A DNA stretch of 64,000 nt from assembly GCF_000355675.1 (NCBI RefSeq), contig NC_020888.1:1878883-1942882 (forward strand), in the 5' to 3' direction. Positions 59,693 through 64,000 of this stretch are shown in pieces (position 1 is the first letter of the stretch; every line of letters begins with the position of its first letter). Both the position numbers and the translations under genes were made by a program. The notes beneath the pieces were generated by a model. It did no database searches and was not told the DNA's origin. It saw only the letters and a list, made by a program, of their open reading frames with translations. Source of the DNA: Thalassolituus oleivorans MIL-1. GTDB taxonomy: Bacteria > Pseudomonadota > Gammaproteobacteria > Pseudomonadales > Oceanobacteraceae.

Positions 59693-60762
59693 TGCCAGTG
59701 TGGCAACACACTGGGCTCACGCTCGATTGCTACCCCAAAGTACCCGCGCACGTCAGCTTGCCTTGGGATGCAGCGGATGAGTATCTGCTTGAGCACTGCA
59801 ATCACTCGGCATCGATAAGCACACTTCTGCTCAACGACCGTCATGGCGCCTTATCCTGCGCCCTACCTCATGCAGCAAGCTACAACGATAGCGCCAGTGG
59901 CAGAATTGCCACTCAGCGCAATCGAGCGCTCAACCATTTAGCCCAAGCCGACTTCGTAGATAGCCCAGTAATCGCTCAACAGGTGCTGATTAAGATTCCA
60001 AAAAACTGGGAGCAGCTCCTCGACCAACTGGCATTGATAACAGCAGTAGCACCAACAGCGACTGTGTATCTTGCAGGTATGGCTAAACATATCCCAGTAT
60101 CTTGGTTGCAATGGCTAGAACAGAACGCCAGCCGCTATGTGCAGTACAAAATCGTCCGTAAAGCACGACTTATCGAGCTAACTCCTAGTGAGTCAATGCT
60201 AAACAGCAATGACCGTTTTAAAGGTTATAAAACCGAATCAGGTCTAAACCTAAGTGCACTGCCCGGCGTATTTGCCCGCCAACAAATGGATATTGGTACC
60301 CGCGTAATGCTTGAACATCTCCCTAACGTTATGACCGGCACTGTTTGTGATCTTGGCTGCGGCAATGGTTTATTAGCCTTGAGTATCAAACAAAAACACC
60401 CAGAAACTCGCGTCATCGCGACCGATGACTCACTACTGGCAGTTGAATCAGCCCGCAGAAACGCGGAGGTTAATGACTTAAGTATCGACGTGAGACACGG
60501 CAATATACTTCAAGCCGTTGAAGAATCTTTAGATTGGGTGGTCTGTAACCCGCCGTTTCATGACGGACACAAACAGTTGACCAACATAGCTGAAGCTATG
60601 TTTTTGCAGAGCCAGCAACAATTAAACCCCGGCGGCACATTACTAGTGATAGCTAATAGGCACCTACCCTATTTGGCCAAGCTTAAAAGTTTATTTGCGA
60701 GTGTTGATTCCTTATCGTCTGATAAACGCTTTGTCGTATATGAGTGTCGCAAGCGCAGCTAA
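59692..60762 (+). CDS. rlmG: 23S rRNA (guanine-N2) methyltransferase RlmG-like
   Basis: RlmG methylates G1835 of 23S rRNA; its close relative RsmC acts on G1207 of 16S rRNA. The 356-residue protein has two methyltransferase-like domains: a degenerate N-terminal one (VLIKIPKNWEQLLDQLALI) and an active C-terminal one with the SAM motif VCDLGCGNGLLALSIKQ, the acidic VIATDDSLLAVESAR and the catalytic NPPF motif (DWVVCNPPFHDGH). The N-terminal pattern favours RlmG over RsmC. It is coupled to the preceding basic protein. Confidence 0.88.
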   Translation: MPVWQHTGLTLDCYPKVPAHVSLPWDAADEYLLEHCNHSASISTLLLNDRHGALSCALPHAASYNDSASGRIATQRNRALNHLAQADFVDSPVIAQQVLIKIPKNWEQLLDQLALITAVAPTATVYLAGMAKHIPVSWLQWLEQNASRYVQYKIVRKARLIELTPSESMLNSNDRFKGYKTESGLNLSALPGVFARQQMDIGTRVMLEHLPNVMTGTVCDLGCGNGLLALSIKQKHPETRVIATDDSLLAVESARRNAEVNDLSIDVRHGNILQAVEESLDWVVCNPPFHDGHKQLTNIAEAMFLQSQQQLNPGGTLLVIANRHLPYLAKLKSLFASVDSLSSDKRFVVYECRKRS

Positions 60763-60795
60763 TAAACTCTACTGCGCTTTAAATCGAGCTGCCCC

Positions 60796-61155
60796 TTAGG
60801 TGCCATGCCGGCGAAACCCCTGTTCTGGCAACGAAACCATCGCCATATGAGCTGATATCCAGCGATATCCATTCGTACCAATATGAGTAAACCGTGCACA
60901 TACAGCGGCCTGCGTTGCCGATACTCGGCGTATAGAATGAATTTGGCATTCGCCAGTTACGACTTGCCGCCCTTGCGGGGTTAGCAAACTTAACTCAATT
61001 GAAAATACCTTAAATCGCCCACACTCATCCCTAAGGCCTTGTGTTGTTTGAGGATCTAACACACATTCAAATCCCAATGGCGTTAACTCATCAACATCGA
61101 CCTTAAAAGCACTTTCCGGCGTCTGGATATCAATAAACTTAATGTTCGTATTCAT
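60796..61155 (-). CDS. PilZ-like small protein, uncertain
   Basis: The 119-residue protein has a beta-rich pattern with GRQVVTGECQIHSIRRV followed by AAVCARFTHIGTNGYRWIS, which resembles the second half of a PilZ domain. The c-di-GMP-binding RxxxR and D/NxSxxG motifs are not evident, so if it is a PilZ protein it is probably of the non-binding type. It converges with rlmG and its upstream region is an AT-rich gap. The family call is weak; that it is a gene is supported by length and codon pattern. Confidence 0.55.
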   Translation of the reverse strand: MNTNIKFIDIQTPESAFKVDVDELTPLGFECVLDPQTTQGLRDECGRFKVFSIELSLLTPQGRQVVTGECQIHSIRRVSATQAAVCARFTHIGTNGYRWISAHMAMVSLPEQGFRRHGT

Positions 61156-61435
61156 CGCATTTATTACACACCAATAGTTGTACAGTTATTAAACAATAGC
61201 GAAGCTTATTAAAAATGCAAAGTCAACGGCGATTTACAAGCATATATCAGCAATATTTTTCCATATGTGACCTATTTTGCATTTTATGACCTCTATATCA
61301 GCGACCACAAAAAAGATATGGACGACCACCTTAGCCAGAACCATAAATACCTTCCCCCTATATTGATTTGATATACATCACTATATGAAATGACTACCAT
61401 AGCGGCACTTTTGACTCTCCTTTTGGTGCCCTTTT
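61156..61435. other. AT-rich intergenic region (280 bp)
   Basis: This gap separates the leftward PilZ-like gene from the rightward unknown gene. It is clearly more AT-rich than its neighbours, contains two copies of ATATCAGC (one in CATATATCAGCAATATT, one in CTATATCAGCGACC), and must hold two promoters. I see no convincing -35/-10 pair, RNA gene or coding frame. Confidence 0.6.
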
Positions 61436-61960
61436 ATGTTCAGCTCTTCAAGCGCCGTGGCGCGTTCTGCGATATGCACAGCCATCGCAAGCATCAATGA
61501 AGTACATGTTATTTTTTGGGGCGAGCATAACAATATCGATATCACCCCTTTTCAAAAACTAGTACGTAAGACTCTAAGCTTTTTATCCGGTGAGTTAAAA
61601 TCCGAATCCAACTTGCAGCGGTTTTATGTCGAGTTTCAAGATTGGCGCGAAACATTAGAAGAAGATGACAGTCTTGCTTGGCGAATAACTGAGTTATGTT
61701 TTGCTAGCCTGAGCAGTGCTGTCGACTGCTTATTTGATCCGGAATGCGATGATCTTTCCCTTATCGAAAACACCCTATTCGGCTTATACGAAGAAATGGA
61801 TGAATTAGGTGCCGATAGCGAGCCATTAAAAGAATACTGGTCTGCACTTAAAGACGAATGGCAAGAACAACTCAACGGCAAAACACAACGTCCGTTGCCA
61901 CAGTTGTTTTTCCGCACTCTAAACGAAAGCGATGCCAGCCTATTTGGATTAGAACGCTAA
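61436..61960 (+). CDS. Hypothetical acidic protein (174 aa)
   Basis: I do not recognise this protein. It has a short N-terminal segment (MFSSSSAVARSAICTAIAS) that is weakly hydrophobic but not a clear signal peptide, then a mainly helical and strongly acidic body with DLSLIENTLFGLYEEMDEL and SALKDEWQEQL. It is preceded by an AT-rich gap and followed by a strong terminator, so it is a single-gene transcript. The coding frame is continuous and well separated from neighbours. It is probably cytoplasmic. Confidence 0.7.
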   Translation: MFSSSSAVARSAICTAIASINEVHVIFWGEHNNIDITPFQKLVRKTLSFLSGELKSESNLQRFYVEFQDWRETLEEDDSLAWRITELCFASLSSAVDCLFDPECDDLSLIENTLFGLYEEMDELGADSEPLKEYWSALKDEWQEQLNGKTQRPLPQLFFRTLNESDASLFGLER

Positions 61961-62000
61961 TCTCACACTCAACAAGCTGACCCAGATCAATGAGCCAAGT

Positions 62001-62030
62001 ATAAAGCCGCCTAAAATTGGCGGCTTTTTG
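62001..62030 (+). terminator. Rho-independent terminator after the 174-aa gene
   Basis: AAAGCCGCC (62003-62011) pairs with GGCGGCTTT (62019-62027), followed by TT. It lies 42 bases past the stop and ends just before the trhP start. Confidence 0.85.
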
Positions 62031-62045
62031 CTTCATGTGATCATT

Positions 62046-63383
62046 ATGACTCCCGAACTCCTATCGCCAGCCGGTACGCTTAACAATCTCAAATACGCAC
62101 TCGCCTACGGCGCAGATGCCATCTACGCTGGGCAACCACGCTACAGTCTGCGCGTGCGCAATAACGACTTTACGCTAGATAATCTCGCGACAGGTATCGA
62201 CTACGCTCACGCTCGCGGTAAAAAACTGTACGTTGCCAGCAACATCGCGCCGCATAACAGCAAAGTCGCAACTTACATGCGCGACATTCAACCTGTGATC
62301 GAAATGAAGCCAGATGCGCTCATTATGTCTGATCCGGGTTTGATTATGATGGTGAAAGATAAATGGCCAGATACTGAGATTCACCTATCGGTCCAAGCCA
62401 ACGTCGTCAATTACGCAACGGTTGAATTTTGGCGGCGTCAGGGCATCAGCCGCATAATTTTATCGCGCGAGTTATCACTGGATGAGATCGCGGACATTCG
62501 TGAACATAGCCCTGAAATGGAATTAGAGGTCTTTGTTCACGGTGCACTTTGCATTGCTTATTCTGGTCGCTGCCTGCTATCTGGCTATATGAATCACCGC
62601 GATCCAAACCAAGGCACATGCACCAATGCTTGCCGCTGGCAGTACCAAGCCCATGACGCGCAAGAAACCGATACTGGCAACATTATACCTACCGGTGTGA
62701 GCGAGTTTGATCCAACGCTAGGTATTGGCAAGCCGACGGATCGCATTGTGTTATTGCAAGAACCAAATCGTCCAAACGACTATATGCCGGCATTCGAAGA
62801 CGAGCACGGCACCTACATTATGAATTCGAAAGACTTACGCGCGATTCAGCACATTCAAAAACTGGTTGAACTCGGCGTACATTCATTAAAAATCGAAGGC
62901 CGCACTAAGTCACACTACTACGTTGCACGAACAGCCCAAGCTTATCGCCAAGCAATTGATGATGCGGTAGCCGGACGTGGCTTTGACAACAACTTAATGG
63001 ATACCCTCGAGAATATGTCCAATCGTGGTTATACCGAGGGCTTCTTTCGTCGTCACGTTCACGACGAACATCAAAACTATGAGCGCGGATCATCCATGTC
63101 GACAGGACAACAATTTGTCGGCGAAGTCATAGATGCTTCTGCTGACGAACTAATCGTAGAAGTAAAAAACCGCTTCGAAGTTGGCGACAGCATGGAGTTA
63201 ATGACCACCGTTGGAAACATTTGCTTTACCTTAACAGCGATTTCATCAATGAATGGGCAGTTAAGAACAGATGCCCCGGGGTCTGGCTTTACTGTTCGCA
63301 TTCCAAAACCCTCGTTTAACGCCAACGTATTTCCAATTCAGCGCGCCTTGCTCATTCGTAACCTGCCACAGCACGCAGGCTAA
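62046..63383 (+). CDS. trhP: tRNA hydroxylation protein TrhP (YegQ), U32 peptidase family
   Basis: TrhP is a U32-family iron-sulfur protein needed to form 5-hydroxyuridine at tRNA U34, the precursor of cmo5U. I choose the ATG at 62046 (MTPELLSPAGTLNNLKYA); an in-frame TTG at 62028 overlaps the terminator. The 445-residue protein has the U32 signature ELEVFVHGALCIAYSGRCLL and the cysteines of GTCTNACRW, then SLKIEGRTKSHYYV. It matches YegQ over its full length. No strong Shine-Dalgarno is seen at either start. Confidence 0.93.
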   Translation: MTPELLSPAGTLNNLKYALAYGADAIYAGQPRYSLRVRNNDFTLDNLATGIDYAHARGKKLYVASNIAPHNSKVATYMRDIQPVIEMKPDALIMSDPGLIMMVKDKWPDTEIHLSVQANVVNYATVEFWRRQGISRIILSRELSLDEIADIREHSPEMELEVFVHGALCIAYSGRCLLSGYMNHRDPNQGTCTNACRWQYQAHDAQETDTGNIIPTGVSEFDPTLGIGKPTDRIVLLQEPNRPNDYMPAFEDEHGTYIMNSKDLRAIQHIQKLVELGVHSLKIEGRTKSHYYVARTAQAYRQAIDDAVAGRGFDNNLMDTLENMSNRGYTEGFFRRHVHDEHQNYERGSSMSTGQQFVGEVIDASADELIVEVKNRFEVGDSMELMTTVGNICFTLTAISSMNGQLRTDAPGSGFTVRIPKPSFNANVFPIQRALLIRNLPQHAG

Positions 63384-63391
63384 TTCGTCGC

Positions 63392-63408
63392 AGCCCCTTC
63401 GCGGGGCT
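63392..63408. terminator. Possible hairpin terminator after trhP
   Basis: AGCCCC (63392-63397) pairs with GGGGCT (63403-63408) around TTCGC, nine bases past the trhP stop. It lacks a T tract, so intrinsic termination is doubtful. A second small palindrome (AGCAC/GTGCT, 63484-63499) lies further on. Confidence 0.4.
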
Positions 63409-63542
63409 CACATTACACCTAACCCTTTGGAGAGCCACAGCCTGCGTGTTAGTATCCCCGCGCTCAAGATAACGATGACGCTTAGCACGCATATGTGCTG
63501 ACGGTCGCTACACCACTTTATTGGATAAGCATCGCTCCCCTC

Positions 63543-64000
63543 ATGACACAGATGAACTTGCTGCACATTGACGACGACATCATCATCATCAACAAACAAT
63601 CTGGTTTATTGAGTGTTCCTGGTCGATACATTAAAGATTCTGCGGTATCACGCTTAGCTGAGCGTTATGGCGATATCTTAGTAATTCACCGCCTCGATCA
63701 AGACACATCAGGCATTCTTGTCTTTGCTCGAAACAAAGCTGCACTTACAGGTGTTCAGCAGCAGTTCGAAAAACAAACAACCCGCAAAGTCTATGAAGCT
63801 GTCGTGCTCGGTCGCGTTAAAGGCAATATGGGCTGTATCAATATGCCAATCATAGTCGACTGGCCGAACCGTCCATTACAGATGATCAGTCATACCGATG
63901 GTCGCTATGCGCTCACACGCTGGAATAAGATGGCTGAAGAAGATGGCAATACACGTATTGAGTTGCACCCAAAAACAGGGCGATCTCATCAACTACGCTT
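63543..64000 (+). CDS. rluA: RluA-family pseudouridine synthase (3' end outside window)
   Basis: The frame opens at ATG 63543 (a second in-frame ATG lies at 63552) and runs off the right edge, with about 152 codons visible. It begins MTQMNLLHIDDDIIIINKQS and shows the catalytic-Asp motif HRLDQDTSGILVFA and the later HPKTGRSHQLRL. It lacks an S4 domain at the start, as does RluA, which modifies U746 of 23S rRNA and U32 of tRNAs. RluA is the best guess among short family members, but the missing C-terminal half prevents a firm name. Confidence 0.88.
   Translation, partial: MTQMNLLHIDDDIIIINKQSGLLSVPGRYIKDSAVSRLAERYGDILVIHRLDQDTSGILVFARNKAALTGVQQQFEKQTTRKVYEAVVLGRVKGNMGCINMPIIVDWPNRPLQMISHTDGRYALTRWNKMAEEDGNTRIELHPKTGRSHQLR

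Overview
The window is chromosomal DNA of a gammaproteobacterium. By gene content it is probably a marine, Oceanospirillales-like or pseudomonad-related organism, but the genus cannot be fixed from the sequence alone. The pointers are: the uvrY-uvrC-pgsA block followed by tRNA-Gly, tRNA-Cys and tRNA-Leu; tusDCBE; an aat-bpt-infA / clpA-clpS / cspD neighbourhood; a monomeric isocitrate dehydrogenase; the Na+-NQR maturation genes apbE and nqrM; and a DUF6160-type secreted protein. Coding density is high, base composition looks even, and I see no insertion sequence, integrase, prophage block or CRISPR array.

Layout. 1-4.1 kb: the 3' part of rapA, convergent with a glutathione reductase gene. 4.2-13.2 kb: one tight minus-strand operon, ugd-gspEFGHIJKLM, encoding most of a type II secretion system but not C, D or N. 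13.3-17.1 kb: etfBA diverging from the ETF:ubiquinone oxidoreductase gene. 17.2-19.6 kb: a secreted DUF6160-like protein, a DUF1285 protein and a radical SAM protein. 19.7-26.0 kb: three tRNAs, pgsA, uvrC, the GacA/UvrY response regulator and a Pat-like protein acyltransferase. 26.1-29.9 kb: a deacetylase-family hydrolase, tRNA-Ser, and tusDCBE with a TrpD2 (YbiB) gene. 30-39.4 kb: a chemoreceptor gene, then ftsK-lolA-rarA-crcB-serS-cysG reading leftward.

39.5-44.4 kb holds the N-degron pathway: both aminoacyl-protein transferases (Aat, Bpt), infA, ClpA, ClpS, and divergent cspD behind a potentially structured leader. 44.5-51 kb: monomeric icd, then rluE, nudJ, mnmA, hflD and dusA. 51.1-53.8 kb: a periplasmic rhodanese, and transaldolase followed by a TerB-like protein and a Tus-family replication-terminus protein. 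53.9-57.2 kb: apbE-nqrM-sthA and a divergent ArsR regulator. 57.3-64 kb: a DUF4062 protein, an AEC transporter, a basic coiled-coil protein coupled to rlmG, a PilZ-like protein, an unknown acidic protein, trhP/yegQ, and the start of an RluA-family gene that runs off the window.

How the genes work together. RNA modification is unusually well represented: TusBCDE and MnmA make s2U34, and there are also DusA, RluE, RluA-type, RlmG and TrhP. Protein turnover (Aat/Bpt to ClpS to ClpA) and redox or electron-transfer functions (Gor, SthA, ETF/ETF-QO, NQR maturation) are the other themes. Most of the window is ordinary housekeeping sequence, and no clearly new multi-gene system stands out. The least explained items are the Tus-family protein in a transaldolase operon, the stand-alone DUF4062 protein, the T2SS operon headed by ugd, the cspD leader, and several unknown small proteins. 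At least five genes (ugd, gspI, uvrY, ybiB, ftsK) appear to use TTG starts.
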